DNA of 64,000 nucleotides from Pseudomonas sp. ML2-2023-3 (GCF_037055275.1 NZ_CP146343.1:2390501-2454500), one strand, 5' to 3'; shown: positions 53,652-62,333, numbered from the stretch's first letter. Numbers and translations are program-made. The notes: generated from the letters alone by a model not told the origin.

Positions 53652-53930
53652 TCAGACCGAGAGGCTCGTCACCTCTTGCACAGTCGCCTGTGCGCTGGCT
53701 GGAACTTGAACGTTGGTGATAGCAACAGCATGCAGGCCCTTGGGGCCCTGGGTTATTTCGAAACTCACAGGCTGGCCAGCCTTGAGGGTCTTGTAACCAT
53801 CCATCTGGATTGCTGAAAAATGTGCAAAAAAGTCGATTGGGTTTCCGTGTTCATCGATGCCTTCCTTGGCCTGCGTATTAATAAAGCCAAAGCCTTTCGC
53901 GTTGTTGAACCACTTGACCTTGCCTTGCAT
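53652..53930 (-). CDS. cspD: cold-shock-domain protein CspD, with an enlarged loop
   Basis: Single-stranded nucleic acid binding cold-shock-fold protein, an inhibitor of replication in E. coli during stationary phase. Start at [17 protein letters not shown] (53930) because the GAGGG ribosome binding site is eight bases away; the ATG six bases upstream is too close to it. RNP1 is KGFGFI and RNP2 is DFFAHFS. Between them is a longer loop ([15 protein letters not shown]) than in E. coli CspD, about eight residues extra. [25 protein letters not shown] is CspD-like, and a 20-residue tail follows. 92 residues in all. Divergent from clpS as in other gammaproteobacteria. Confidence 0.9.
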   Translation of the reverse strand: MQGKVKWFNNAKGFGFINTQAKEGIDEHGNPIDFFAHFSAIQMDGYKTLKAGQPVSFEITQGPKGLHAVAITNVQVPASAQATVQEVTSLSV

Positions 53931-54158
53931 ACTCATATCCCTCTGCTGCAAACAACTCCATCACTGGAGTATCATCCAGTTCACTCGCACAGAAACCAGT
54001 AATTATGGTTGACTGTGCGGACCATTTTTCCCACTGTGGGCACTAATGGTTGTAACACCGTTTTACCGATAGTCAAGGTCACGCGGCGGCGCGGTTGAAA
54101 TTTGAGACGTGTGCCTCCATCACTGTATCTGTACAACCTACGACGAACCTTTTTTTCC

Positions 54159-54521
54159 ATGCATGCAATCAGCCAGACTCGACTAACATTCAATCAGGAT
54201 CATCCGGATTTTGATGACGAAGATTCCGCTGGCTTGGCTGTGCAAGAGGCTAAGCCTGCGCTTCAGGCGCCGCCGATGTACAAGGTGGTTTTGTTTAATG
54301 ATGACTACACTCCCATGGATTTTGTTGTCGAAATCCTTGAGGCGTTTTTTAACTTGAATCGCGAATTGGCGACCAAGGTCATGCTGGCCGTCCATACAGA
54401 AGGACGGGCTGTGTGCGGCATCTATACCCGCGACATTGCCGAGACCAAGGCGGCGCAGGTAAACCAGTACGCACGCGAAAGCCAGCATCCGCTACTCTGT
54501 GAAATCGAGAAGGACGGTTAA
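54159..54521 (+). CDS. clpS: ClpS adaptor for ClpAP
   Basis: Adaptor that recognises N-degron substrates and delivers them to ClpA. The 120 residues from [11 protein letters not shown] include a flexible N-terminal extension (1-35) needed for ClpA engagement and the folded core. The N-degron pocket is visible: N47 and D48 ([11 protein letters not shown]) and H79 ([10 protein letters not shown]), with the same spacing as E. coli N34/D35/H66. The C-terminus is [17 protein letters not shown]. No strong ribosome binding site precedes this ATG; the frame is open upstream, but the chosen start matches the Pseudomonas family. clpA follows after 29 bases. Confidence 0.95.
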   Translation: MHAISQTRLTFNQDHPDFDDEDSAGLAVQEAKPALQAPPMYKVVLFNDDYTPMDFVVEILEAFFNLNRELATKVMLAVHTEGRAVCGIYTRDIAETKAAQVNQYARESQHPLLCEIEKDG

Positions 54522-54550
54522 CGCCGACCACTTGGGTATGAGGTGAAGCC

Positions 54551-56821
54551 ATGTTAAATCGCGAGCTCGAAGTCACCCTCAATCTTGCCTTCAAGGAAGC
54601 CCGCTCCAAACGTCATGAGTTCATGACGGTTGAGCATCTCCTTTTAGCGCTTTTGGATAATGAGGCGGCCGCAACCGTTCTACGCGCCTGTGGCGCAAAC
54701 CTCGACAAACTCAAGCATGACCTGCAAGAGTTTATTGACTCCACGACACCCCTTATCCCTGTCCACGACGAAGACCGCGAAACGCAGCCAACCCTTGGTT
54801 TTCAGCGTGTCTTGCAGCGTGCCGTATTCCACGTGCAGAGTTCCGGCAAGCGTGAAGTAACGGGCGCCAATGTACTGGTTGCCATCTTCAGCGAGCAGGA
54901 AAGCCAGGCTGTGTTTCTGCTCAAGCAGCAGAGCGTGGCGCGCATTGATGTGGTCAACTTTATTGCCCACGGCATTTCCAAGGTGCCGGGGCATGGCGAC
55001 CACACTGACAGCGATCATGAGATGCAGGATGAAGAGGGTGGCGAGTCGTCGTCTTCAAGCAATCCTCTGGATGCCTACGCCAGCAATCTGAACGAGCTGG
55101 CCCGCCAGGGTCGCATCGATCCGCTGGTTGGGCGCGAAATGGAAGTTGAGCGCGTTGCTCAGATCCTGGCCCGTCGTCGCAAAAACAACCCGTTGCTGGT
55201 CGGTGAGGCAGGTGTGGGTAAAACCGCGATTGCCGAAGGTCTGGCCAAGCGCATCGTCGACAATCAAGTGCCTGACCTGCTGGCTAACAGCATCGTCTAC
55301 TCCCTTGATCTGGGCGCGTTGCTGGCGGGTACCAAATACCGCGGTGATTTCGAGAAGCGCTTCAAGGCGTTGCTCGGCGAGCTGAAAAAGCGTCCACAAG
55401 CGATTCTGTTTATCGACGAAATTCACACCATTATCGGTGCTGGCGCGGCTTCTGGCGGGGTGATGGATGCCTCCAACCTGCTCAAGCCCTTGTTGTCTTC
55501 GGGCGACATTCGTTGCATCGGCTCCACTACGTTCCAGGAATTTCGCGGAATTTTCGAGAAAGACCGTGCCTTGGCGCGACGTTTCCAGAAAGTCGATGTG
55601 TCCGAACCTTCGGTTGAAGACACCATTGGCATTCTGCGCGGGCTTAAAGGTCGTTTCGAGCAGCATCACGGTATCGAATACAGCGATGAGGCCCTGCGTG
55701 CAGCGGCTGAGCTGGCTTCGCGCTATATCAATGACCGTCATATGCCGGACAAGGCCATCGATGTGATCGACGAGGCTGGCGCCTACCAGCGCCTGCAGCC
55801 GGTCGAGAGCCGGGTCAAGCGCATTGAAGTGGCGCAGGTGGAAGATATCGTGGCGAAAATCGCCCGTATTCCGCCAAAACATGTCTCTGTCTCTGACAAG
55901 GAACTGTTGCGCAACCTAGAGCGCGACCTGCGTCTGACCGTATTCGGCCAGGATGCGGCAATCGATTCGTTGTCCACGGCGATCAAGTTGTCCCGTGCCG
56001 GGCTCAAGTCGCCAGACAAGCCTGTGGGTTCGTTCCTGTTCGCAGGGCCGACCGGTGTCGGTAAAACCGAGGCCGCGCGCCAGTTGGCCAAGGCGTTGGG
56101 GATCGAGCTGATCCGTTTCGACATGTCCGAGTACATGGAGCGTCACACCGTATCGCGTCTGATTGGTGCGCCTCCGGGCTATGTCGGTTTCGATCAGGGC
56201 GGTTTACTGACTGAAGCCATCACCAAGCAGCCTCACTGCGTGTTGCTGCTCGACGAAATCGAGAAGGCCCACCCTGAAGTCTTTAACCTGCTGTTGCAGG
56301 TCATGGATCACGGCACGCTGACCGATAACAACGGGCGCAAGGCTGACTTTCGCAATGTGATCGTCATCATGACCACCAACGCGGGGGCTGAAACGGCTTC
56401 TCGGGCTTCGATCGGGTTTACTCATCAGGATCATGCTTCCGATGCGATGGAAGCGATCAAGAAGAGCTTCACCCCCGAGTTCCGTAACCGCCTGGACACC
56501 ATCATCCAGTTTGGTCGCCTCAGCCACGAGGTTATCAAGCACGTGGTGGACAAGTTCCTTACCGAACTGCAAGCCCAGCTGGAAGACAAGCATGTGCAGC
56601 TTGAAGTGTCGGATGCGGCTCGCGGCTGGTTGGCGGCGGGTGGCTATGATGCTCTGATGGGTGCACGCCCAATGGCGCGTTTGATCCAGGACAAGATCAA
56701 GCGTCCGTTGGCCGAGGAGATTCTCTTTGGGGAGCTGGCCGACCATGGCGGTGTAGTACACATCGACCTGGAGAATGGCGAGTTGACCTTCGAGTATGAA
56801 ACCTCAGTTGAAATGGCTTGA
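54551..56821 (+). CDS. clpA: ClpA, ATP-dependent unfoldase of the ClpAP protease
   Basis: Hexameric AAA+ unfoldase, 756 residues. The N-domain (1-145, [14 protein letters not shown]) docks ClpS. D1 has Walker A GEAGVGKT (218-225) and Walker B AILFIDEI (284-291); D2 has Walker A GPTGVGKT (499-506) and Walker B in [15 protein letters not shown]. The ClpP-binding IGF loop appears in [11 protein letters not shown]. It lacks the long middle coiled coil of ClpB, which separates it from that family. GAGGTGAAGCC precedes the ATG. Confidence 0.97.
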   Translation: MLNRELEVTLNLAFKEARSKRHEFMTVEHLLLALLDNEAAATVLRACGANLDKLKHDLQEFIDSTTPLIPVHDEDRETQPTLGFQRVLQRAVFHVQSSGKREVTGANVLVAIFSEQESQAVFLLKQQSVARIDVVNFIAHGISKVPGHGDHTDSDHEMQDEEGGESSSSSNPLDAYASNLNELARQGRIDPLVGREMEVERVAQILARRRKNNPLLVGEAGVGKTAIAEGLAKRIVDNQVPDLLANSIVYSLDLGALLAGTKYRGDFEKRFKALLGELKKRPQAILFIDEIHTIIGAGAASGGVMDASNLLKPLLSSGDIRCIGSTTFQEFRGIFEKDRALARRFQKVDVSEPSVEDTIGILRGLKGRFEQHHGIEYSDEALRAAAELASRYINDRHMPDKAIDVIDEAGAYQRLQPVESRVKRIEVAQVEDIVAKIARIPPKHVSVSDKELLRNLERDLRLTVFGQDAAIDSLSTAIKLSRAGLKSPDKPVGSFLFAGPTGVGKTEAARQLAKALGIELIRFDMSEYMERHTVSRLIGAPPGYVGFDQGGLLTEAITKQPHCVLLLDEIEKAHPEVFNLLLQVMDHGTLTDNNGRKADFRNVIVIMTTNAGAETASRASIGFTHQDHASDAMEAIKKSFTPEFRNRLDTIIQFGRLSHEVIKHVVDKFLTELQAQLEDKHVQLEVSDAARGWLAAGGYDALMGARPMARLIQDKIKRPLAEEILFGELADHGGVVHIDLENGELTFEYETSVEMA

Positions 56822-56834
56822 TGTGACATCGCAG

Positions 56835-56868
56835 TAAAAAAAGGCGCCTTCGGGCGCCTTTTTGCTGT
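56835..56868. terminator. bidirectional terminator between clpA and the Na/Pi cotransporter gene
   Basis: AAAAAAAGGCGCC and GGCGCCTTTTT pair around a TTCGG-type loop, with A tract before and T tract after, placed between two converging genes (stops at 56821 and 56875). Confidence 0.92.
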
Positions 56869-56874
56869 CTGCAA

Positions 56875-58503
56875 TCAGGTGGTCGGGCTCAGCGCGGTGT
56901 TGCGCTCCAGTACCGGGTAGCCCAGGGCGGCAATATGGTGATGAACGCGACGGTAGTCGCGCAGCACGCGCTGGAAGATGTCTCCGGATTCTGCCCATGC
57001 CGTCTTGTCATTCTGCAGCTTGCGAAAGTGTTCGCGGCTGGCTCTTGCTTCCAGCTTGCGCATGGTCTCCTTGTGGCTGATCAGTGCATCTGCAGCGGCT
57101 ACGTCTTCGCGCAAAAAAGCGGTAATGGCCAGGTTCAGGCTGTCCAGCAGGGCCAGGTGCATGGCCTGGATGTGAATCAGCTCGAACGAAGAGAAGCGTT
57201 CACCCCGGCGAGTCCTGCGAATAGCCAACTGCGCCAGGTTGTTGAGGATGTCACCGGCATGTTCCAGATTGATCACGAACATCAGGACTTCCTGGGCGCG
57301 GTCGGCATCGGCATCGCTCAGGCCATCCTGGCCGATGTCGGCAAGATAAGCGCGGATCGCCGCACTTAGCAGATCGATGGAGTGATCCAGCTGGCGCACG
57401 TTGTCCATCGTGCGCTGATCGGGTTTCTCGAACAGCTGCAAGACCTGGTTAAGCATCAGGGATGTCATGTCCGCCAGACGCAAGGCTTCACGCACACTGT
57501 TGGACAGTCCGATATTGGCCACTTCCAGCCCGGCTTCGTCCAGATACTGCGGCATGCCCGGGTCTGCTGGCGGTTCTTGTTGTGGAAATAGGCGGGTAAG
57601 CAGGCGAGCGCAAGGTTCGGTCAGGCCGATAAACACCACTGCCAGCACCAGGCTGAACGCGGTATGCAGGTAAACAACCCAGTGCGCGAGATCGATATCG
57701 GTGCCAGCCAGCCAGGTGGCTATCAGCGGCAGGCATGGCAGCAGGGCCAGGGTGCCCAGCAGGCGGATCAGCAGGTTGCCCACCGGCAGGCGTCGCGCGA
57801 CTGGCGAACTGGCGCTCATCACTGACGGCAAGGCGCCGCCGATATTGGCGCCGAGCATCAGGGCGATGGCGGTGACCGGAGTCATCATGCCTGCGCCCGC
57901 CAGCGAAGCGATAAGCAGCACGACCGCGACACTGGAGTGGCAGATCCAGGTCAGCAGCACGGCGGCGAGCACTGCAATGATCACATCACCTTCCAGGCTT
58001 TGCATCACGGCGCGAAACACCGAGGTTTCTTCCATGTGGCCCAGACTGGCGCTGAGCAAGCCCAGGGCCAGCAGCATCAGGCCCAGACCAATCAATGCGC
58101 AGCCAACGCTTTCATGGCGCGAATCATCGCGCAGGCGAAAGATGATAAAGCCCACCAGCAAAATGACAGGCATCGCCAGCGAGGTATCGAAGCTCAGCAG
58201 CTGCACCACCAGGGTTGAGCCGATGTTGGCCCCCAGCATCACTGCCAGGGCTGGCGCCAGGCTCAAGGTGCCTGCGGCGGTAAACGAGGTTGCCATCAGG
58301 CTGACTGCCGTACTGCTTTGCAGTACGCCGGTGATACCCATTCCGGAAATCAGCGCCATCCAGCGGTTATTCAGGTTGCGCCCCATCCAGTTGCGCAGTT
58401 GGGTGCCAAAACCGCGCAGCAGGGCTGTAGAAATCATGTGGGTGCCCCATAGCAAAAGTGCGATGGCGCCCGCGAGGTTGAGCAACAGAGTGGTTCCCGA
58501 CAT
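56875..58503 (-). CDS. Na+/phosphate cotransporter family protein (NptA/YjbB type)
   Basis: A 542-residue membrane protein. Two inverted Na/Pi-cotransporter repeats fill the first about 300 residues, each with the QSST motif or its counterpart (GVLQSSTAVSLMATSF near 60 and WICHSSVAVVLLIASL near 195), giving about nine to ten helices. The C-terminal 200 residues are a PhoU-like helical domain (SVREALRLADMTSLMLNQVLQLFE..., VFVINLEHAGDILNNL). Such proteins carry phosphate in or out; E. coli YjbB exports it. GGAG lies before the ATG at 58503. Next to mgtA, it may help balance Mg2+ and phosphate, which is inference. Confidence 0.88.
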   Translation of the reverse strand: MSGTTLLLNLAGAIALLLWGTHMISTALLRGFGTQLRNWMGRNLNNRWMALISGMGITGVLQSSTAVSLMATSFTAAGTLSLAPALAVMLGANIGSTLVVQLLSFDTSLAMPVILLVGFIIFRLRDDSRHESVGCALIGLGLMLLALGLLSASLGHMEETSVFRAVMQSLEGDVIIAVLAAVLLTWICHSSVAVVLLIASLAGAGMMTPVTAIALMLGANIGGALPSVMSASSPVARRLPVGNLLIRLLGTLALLPCLPLIATWLAGTDIDLAHWVVYLHTAFSLVLAVVFIGLTEPCARLLTRLFPQQEPPADPGMPQYLDEAGLEVANIGLSNSVREALRLADMTSLMLNQVLQLFEKPDQRTMDNVRQLDHSIDLLSAAIRAYLADIGQDGLSDADADRAQEVLMFVINLEHAGDILNNLAQLAIRRTRRGERFSSFELIHIQAMHLALLDSLNLAITAFLREDVAAADALISHKETMRKLEARASREHFRKLQNDKTAWAESGDIFQRVLRDYRRVHHHIAALGYPVLERNTALSPTT

Positions 58504-58559
58504 GAGGAATCTCCACAGTACAAATAGTCATGTTTTACGAGGTCGTAATACGAAGGCAC

Positions 58560-58585
58560 GGGCTGGCGCAGTGTTGCGCCAGCCC
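58560..58585 (-). terminator. strong hairpin after mgtA
   Basis: A perfect 11-bp stem (58560-58570 with 58575-58585, GGGCTGGCGCA/TGCGCCAGCCC) has a 4-base loop but no T run behind it, 14 bases past the mgtA stop. It may be a Rho-assisted end or a processing barrier rather than a true intrinsic terminator. Confidence 0.6.
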
Positions 58586-58598
58586 ATGGCGGTTCAAG

Positions 58599-61313
58599 TC
58601 AGTACCACTGCTTGAAACGACGGATGTAGATGGTTTTCATCAGTTGCGCGACGCAGCAATAGCTGAACAGGGTGGCAACCAGCCAAGGGAAGTAGGAGAG
58701 CGGCAGCGGCTCCAGGCCAACCATGGTGCCCAGCGGCGAGAACGGCACGTAGATCCCGAGCACTATCACAATGATGGTCATCATGGTGACAGGCCATGCG
58801 GCAGTGCTCTGGAAGAACGGGATCTTGCGGGTACGCAGCATATGGACCACCAGGGTTTGCGACAGCAACCCCTCGATAAACCAGCCGGACTGGAACAGGG
58901 TCTGCATTTCCACGCTGTTGGCCGAGAACACGTACCACATCAGGGCGAACGTGGTGATGTCGAAGATCGACGAAGTTGGCCCGATCCAGATCATGAAGCG
59001 CCCGATGTTCCTGGCGTCCCACTTGCGTGGTTTTTGCAGGTACTCCTTGTCCATCTTGTCCCACGGCAAGGCCAGTTGGGAGATGTCGTACATCAGGTTT
59101 TGCAGCAGCAGGTGGATCGACAGCATCGGCAGAAAAGGGATGAAGGCGCTGGCCACCAGAACCGAGAACACGTTGCCGAAGTTTGAGCTGGCAGTCATGT
59201 TCAGGTACTTCATGATATTGCCGAAGGTCTCACGTCCTTTGAGCACGCCTTCTTCGAGTACCATCAGGCTCTTTTCCAGGAGGATGATGTCAGCCGACTC
59301 TTTGGCGATGTCCGTGCCGCTGTCCACCGAGATGCCAACATCGGCGTCGCGCAGGGCAGGGGCGTCATTGATGCCGTCGCCAAGAAAGCCCACGGTGTGG
59401 CCGTTGGCTTGCAGGGCTTTGAGCACCCGGGACTTTTGCAGTGGGGTGAGCTTGGCGAACACCGTGCGCTGTTCGACCTCCAGTTGGAGTGCAGCGTCGT
59501 CCATCGTCTCTATCTGCGGGCCCAGCAGCGGTGTGCCGGGTTCCAGGCCCACCTGACGGCAGATCTTGCTGGTGACAACCGCGTTGTCGCCGGTCAGTAC
59601 CTTGACCGCTACACCGATATCTTGCAGGGCGGCAATTGCCGGGCCCGCCGTCTCTTTTGGTGGATCGAGAAAGGTCAGCAAGCCGCGGATCACCAGATCC
59701 CGTTCGTCAGCAGTGTTGTATTGCTTTTGCGCCTGGACCTCGGGGATTTCGCGGGTGGCTATCAGCAGTACGCGGAAGCCATCCTCATTGTACTCGGTGG
59801 CCAGTGCCAGCAATTGCTCGCGGCGTGTGGCATCCAGTGCAACGCGGGTGTCGCCTTCCATGACATGGGTGGCGATGCCGAGCATTTCTTCGACGGCGCC
59901 CTTGCACACCAGCAGGTGGTCGCCTCGGGTGTCCTTGACGATGATCGACAGGCGCCGACGCACGAAGTCAAAAGGCAGCTCATCGACTTTGCTGTAGTTG
60001 AGCGGCGCATTGAACTTGGGATCCTGCCGTGAAAACTGCACCACGGCCTGATCCATCAGGTTGCGAATGCCGCTTTGGTGATGGCTGTTGAGCCAGGCCA
60101 GAGCCAGTACCGACTCATCGCGTTGGCCGCTTGGATCAACGTGATGCTCAAGGATGATGTGGTCCTGGGTCAGGGTGCCGGTCTTGTCGGTGCACAGCAC
60201 GTCCATCGAGCCCAGGTTCTGGATTGCATTCAGACGCTTGACCACCACTTTGCGCTTGGCCATGGCGGTCGCACCTTTGGCCAGGTTGGCGCTGACAATC
60301 ATTGGCAGCATTTCCGGAGTCAGGCCAACCGCCACTGCCAGGGCAAACAGGAAGGCATCGCCCCAATCGCCCTTTGAGAACCCATTGAGAAAAAACACGA
60401 TGGGCACCATGACCAGCATGAAGCGGATCAGCAGCCAGCTGACGCTGTTGACCCCGCGGTCGAACGCGGTTTGGGTGCGAGAGCCGACGATTGCTTTGGC
60501 CAGCGAGCCGAAGTAGGTGCGCGGACCGGTGGCCACCACTACGGCCCGGGCGGTGCCGCTGACCACGTTGGTGCCCATGAAGCAAATGTTGGGCAAGTCC
60601 AGCAGATTGCTCTGGTCGGCCGCGGTGCTGGAGGCGGACTTTTGTGTCACATCCCCCAGGGTGTCGTATTTCTCCACGGGCAAGGCTTCGCCGGTGAGCA
60701 CGGCCTGGCTGATAAACAGGTCCCGGGACTCGATCAGGCGGATGTCCGCCGGGATCATGTCGCCCGCTGACAGCTGCACGATATCCCCGGCGACCAATTC
60801 GCGCATCGGCACCTCATGGACAGAGGTTTTGCCGCTCGCTGTGTCCCGCCGAACGACAGTGGCGGTGGTGCGGACCATAGCTTTGAGGGCTTCGGCGCTC
60901 TTGGCAGAGCGGTGTTCCTGCCAGAAACGCAGCAGGCTGCTGAGGCCGACCATCAAGCCAATGATGATGACTTTGGTCAGGTCGCCTTCTTCGCCATCGC
61001 GCTCCGGCAGCCAGTAGTCGGTGACAAAGCTGATAACGCCCAGGGTCAGCAGTACATAGATGAAGGGGTTGTGCAGGGCCAGCAGAAATTGCACCAGGGC
61101 GTGAGGTGGCTTGTCGTGAGCCACCTCGTTGTAGCCATCGCTTTGCAGGCGTTCGGCGGCGTCCTGCTCGGTCAGGCCTGCGGTGGTGGCGCGTACATTG
61201 GCCAGAGTGGCCGAGAGACCGTTCTGGGCTTCCCGAGCGGCACGCATGGACAGTTTGTTATTGTCGCTGGCGTTGTTCTTGTCCCGAACTTCAGTGTTTT
61301 TTACGGCGCTCAT
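58599..61313 (-). CDS. mgtA: Mg2+-importing P-type ATPase
   Basis: Inner-membrane P3B-type ATPase for Mg2+ uptake, 904 residues from MSAVKNTEVRD. The start (61313) has AGGAG eight bases upstream; a longer frame is spurious. The catalytic phosphorylation site is D376 in DKTGTLTQD; the actuator motif is TGEALPVEK (207-215); VAVGLTPEMLPMIV (328-340) is the M4 ion-site motif; GDGINDAPALRDADVGISVDSG is the hinge. Ten helices are expected. The acidic/asparagine-rich N-terminal tail is like that of E. coli MgtA. Upstream lie a 12-codon ORF and a hairpin that may regulate expression. Confidence 0.95.
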   Translation of the reverse strand: MSAVKNTEVRDKNNASDNNKLSMRAAREAQNGLSATLANVRATTAGLTEQDAAERLQSDGYNEVAHDKPPHALVQFLLALHNPFIYVLLTLGVISFVTDYWLPERDGEEGDLTKVIIIGLMVGLSSLLRFWQEHRSAKSAEALKAMVRTTATVVRRDTASGKTSVHEVPMRELVAGDIVQLSAGDMIPADIRLIESRDLFISQAVLTGEALPVEKYDTLGDVTQKSASSTAADQSNLLDLPNICFMGTNVVSGTARAVVVATGPRTYFGSLAKAIVGSRTQTAFDRGVNSVSWLLIRFMLVMVPIVFFLNGFSKGDWGDAFLFALAVAVGLTPEMLPMIVSANLAKGATAMAKRKVVVKRLNAIQNLGSMDVLCTDKTGTLTQDHIILEHHVDPSGQRDESVLALAWLNSHHQSGIRNLMDQAVVQFSRQDPKFNAPLNYSKVDELPFDFVRRRLSIIVKDTRGDHLLVCKGAVEEMLGIATHVMEGDTRVALDATRREQLLALATEYNEDGFRVLLIATREIPEVQAQKQYNTADERDLVIRGLLTFLDPPKETAGPAIAALQDIGVAVKVLTGDNAVVTSKICRQVGLEPGTPLLGPQIETMDDAALQLEVEQRTVFAKLTPLQKSRVLKALQANGHTVGFLGDGINDAPALRDADVGISVDSGTDIAKESADIILLEKSLMVLEEGVLKGRETFGNIMKYLNMTASSNFGNVFSVLVASAFIPFLPMLSIHLLLQNLMYDISQLALPWDKMDKEYLQKPRKWDARNIGRFMIWIGPTSSIFDITTFALMWYVFSANSVEMQTLFQSGWFIEGLLSQTLVVHMLRTRKIPFFQSTAAWPVTMMTIIVIVLGIYVPFSPLGTMVGLEPLPLSYFPWLVATLFSYCCVAQLMKTIYIRRFKQWY

Positions 61314-61441
61314 GATGAGTACTCCTGTCGCCAACTCTTGACCGTGCATATGTTGATTTACCTTTTAAGAGGCGAGCCAATATATGCCGAGTCGCAAACT
61401 TCGCAATCGGTTTGGTTGAAGTGTTAAGTGCGCTTTATATT

Positions 61442-61478
61442 CCCGCTGCGGCGAGGTAATTAATATTCGCGCAGCGGG
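61442..61478 (-). promoter_or_regulatory. 9-bp hairpin in the mgtA leader
   Basis: CCCGCTGCG (61442-61450) and CGCAGCGGG (61470-61478) are perfect reverse complements with a 19-base loop. On the message strand the first arm covers codons 8-10 of the 12-codon leader ORF and its stop codon lies in the loop. No T run follows, so it is not a terminator by itself. Confidence 0.65.
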
Positions 61479-61498
61479 TAACTACTGGCTTCTTCCAT
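61460..61498 (-). CDS. candidate 12-residue leader peptide upstream of mgtA
   Basis: ATG at 61498 with GGAG six bases upstream opens a 12-codon frame reading MEEASSYPLREY, stopping at TAA (61460-61462), 146 bases upstream of mgtA. The end of the ORF lies inside the 9-bp hairpin at 61442-61478, so ribosome progress would decide whether the stem forms. E. coli mgtA is controlled by a leader peptide (MgtL) with a different sequence. The ORF is too short to judge by coding statistics; the good ribosome binding site and the hairpin are the only support. Confidence 0.4.
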   Translation of the reverse strand: MEEASSYPLREY

Positions 61499-61541
61499 AA
61501 GGAACTCCAGTTCATTAATACGTGTTTTAATGGGGTGGAAC

Positions 61542-61781
61542 TTAGCGCAAAAAGCGACTCTGCGGGTCCTGAGAGTCGGCCATGCTCCAGCGCTGTTCCA
61601 GTTGGCCGGTGGCCGGACTGACGCGCCATTGCACTTGGCGGTGCGCAGGTTTTACGCCGGTTACGGGGATGGAGAAGGGGGATTTTGCCGAGCGAGCATA
61701 GGTGGGCTCGCGGGACAGTTTCACGCGCATGCTGGAGGCAAAGGCGCGAACGCCGGGTAGAACATGGGTTTTAAAGGTCAT
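61542..61781 (-). CDS. small basic protein upstream of mgtA
   Basis: A 79-residue Arg/Lys-rich protein (MTFKTHVLPGVRAFASSMRVKLSREPTYARSAK...), without signal peptide or membrane segment. A WRVSPATGQLEQRW segment suggests beta-strands. GAGGTG lies four bases before the ATG. The gene is on the same strand as mgtA, 228 bases upstream of it, and is itself preceded by a structured leader of about 200 bases with a sigma-70-like promoter. I do not recognise a family; co-transcription with mgtA is likely but not certain. Confidence 0.65.
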   Translation of the reverse strand: MTFKTHVLPGVRAFASSMRVKLSREPTYARSAKSPFSIPVTGVKPAHRQVQWRVSPATGQLEQRWSMADSQDPQSRFLR

Positions 61782-61791
61782 AACACACCTC

Positions 61792-61923
61792 GTGACCGGA
61801 CTGCTGCCGGTGAGGTCGTTACGTTGGAGCGTCAGGCTCTAGCGCAGTTGACCCCGCCGTGCAGGCGAGTCCCGTCAATGTCTGGGTTGGGCGTCCGGAT
61901 CTCCGTATTAACGGTGACCGGAC
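61792..61923 (-). promoter_or_regulatory. candidate attenuator or riboregulator upstream of the small basic protein gene
   Basis: On the message strand GTCCGGTCAC occurs twice: at 61914-61923 and again at 61792-61801, where it abuts the GAGGTG ribosome binding site. Between them CCGGAC (61893-61898) can pair with the GTCCGG of either copy. The two pairings are mutually exclusive, and the second would bring structure next to the ribosome binding site. Confidence 0.45.
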
Positions 61924-61945
61924 AGCGACTAGATACTGTGTCCAT
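61832..61945 (-). CDS. candidate 37-residue small ORF in the leader of the small basic protein gene
   Basis: ATG at 61945 opens 37 codons ending in TGA at 61832-61834; the peptide begins MDTVSSRCPVTVNTEIRT and is rich in Thr, Pro, Asn and Asp. AAGAAG four bases upstream is a weak ribosome binding site. It lies entirely within the predicted leader transcript and overlaps the repeat segments that can form alternative stems. It may be a regulatory small ORF; coding status is unproven. Confidence 0.35.
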   Translation of the reverse strand: MDTVSSRCPVTVNTEIRTPNPDIDGTRLHGGVNCARA

Positions 61946-61993
61946 TGGCTTCTTTTGTGAAGTTTATAGGCGGCCTGAATGACCGACCTGTGC

Positions 61994-62022
61994 AATCTAC
62001 TCAGTGGGTGGTGGTGCGTCAA
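61994..62022 (-). promoter_or_regulatory. sigma-70 promoter of the small basic protein-mgtA region
   Basis: Minus strand: TTGACG (62017-62022), a 17-base spacer and TAGATT (61994-61999). Transcription would start near 61987, about 206 bases upstream of the 79-residue ORF. Confidence 0.55.
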
Positions 62023-62194
62023 CTTTAAAACCCGATAAGTGTGGCTGGTACAGCAACGGTTCAGGAAGTTTGAAAGTTATTGGAGTGGTTCGCCGGGCAG
62101 GTCATTAATATGACAGGGAAGTTACAGGTATAGAAGTTTGAAGTGCGCAGCACTTATTGTTGGTGCGGGATATTCGCCTGGCCACACACACCTT

Positions 62195-62259
62195 GTGGGA
62201 GCGGGTGCGGTTAAGCTGGAATATCGCGCCGCTTGCATCGCGGGCAAGCCCGCTCCCAC
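62195..62259. repeat. REP pair with one damaged arm, copy 4
   Basis: The right arm (62237-62259) is an intact inverted unit, GTGGGAGCGGGCTTGCCCGC on the minus strand. The left arm starts GTGGGAGCGGG at 62195, but its CTTGCTCGCGAT half is replaced by other sequence. Confidence 0.8.
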
Positions 62260-62288
62260 AGGTCCTGGGTACAGACTCAAATCGCAGA

Positions 62289-62326
62289 CAAACAAAAACG
62301 CCCGGCAGAGCCGGGCGTTTTGTATT
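62289..62326 (-). terminator. Rho-independent terminator after infA
   Basis: AAAACGCCCGGC and GCCGGGCGTTTT make a 12-bp perfect stem with loop AGA, about ten bases past the infA stop; the tracts allow function on both strands. Confidence 0.92.
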
Positions 62327-62333
62327 GACTTGA

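Larger units (their letters stand above)
61782..62333. other. non-coding region between infA and the small basic protein gene
   Basis: About 550 bases. It contains the infA terminator (62289-62326), a REP pair with one damaged arm (62195-62259), a segment (about 62020-62190) with no recognised element, a sigma-70 promoter for the minus strand (61994-62022), and the leader of the small basic protein gene with a 37-codon ORF. Confidence 0.6.

Noticed and set aside
61819..62022. 67-codon minus-strand frame from a TTG at 62022
   Set aside because: The TTG overlaps the -35 box of the predicted promoter, so it could not be translated from that transcript; the internal 37-codon ORF is the better candidate.
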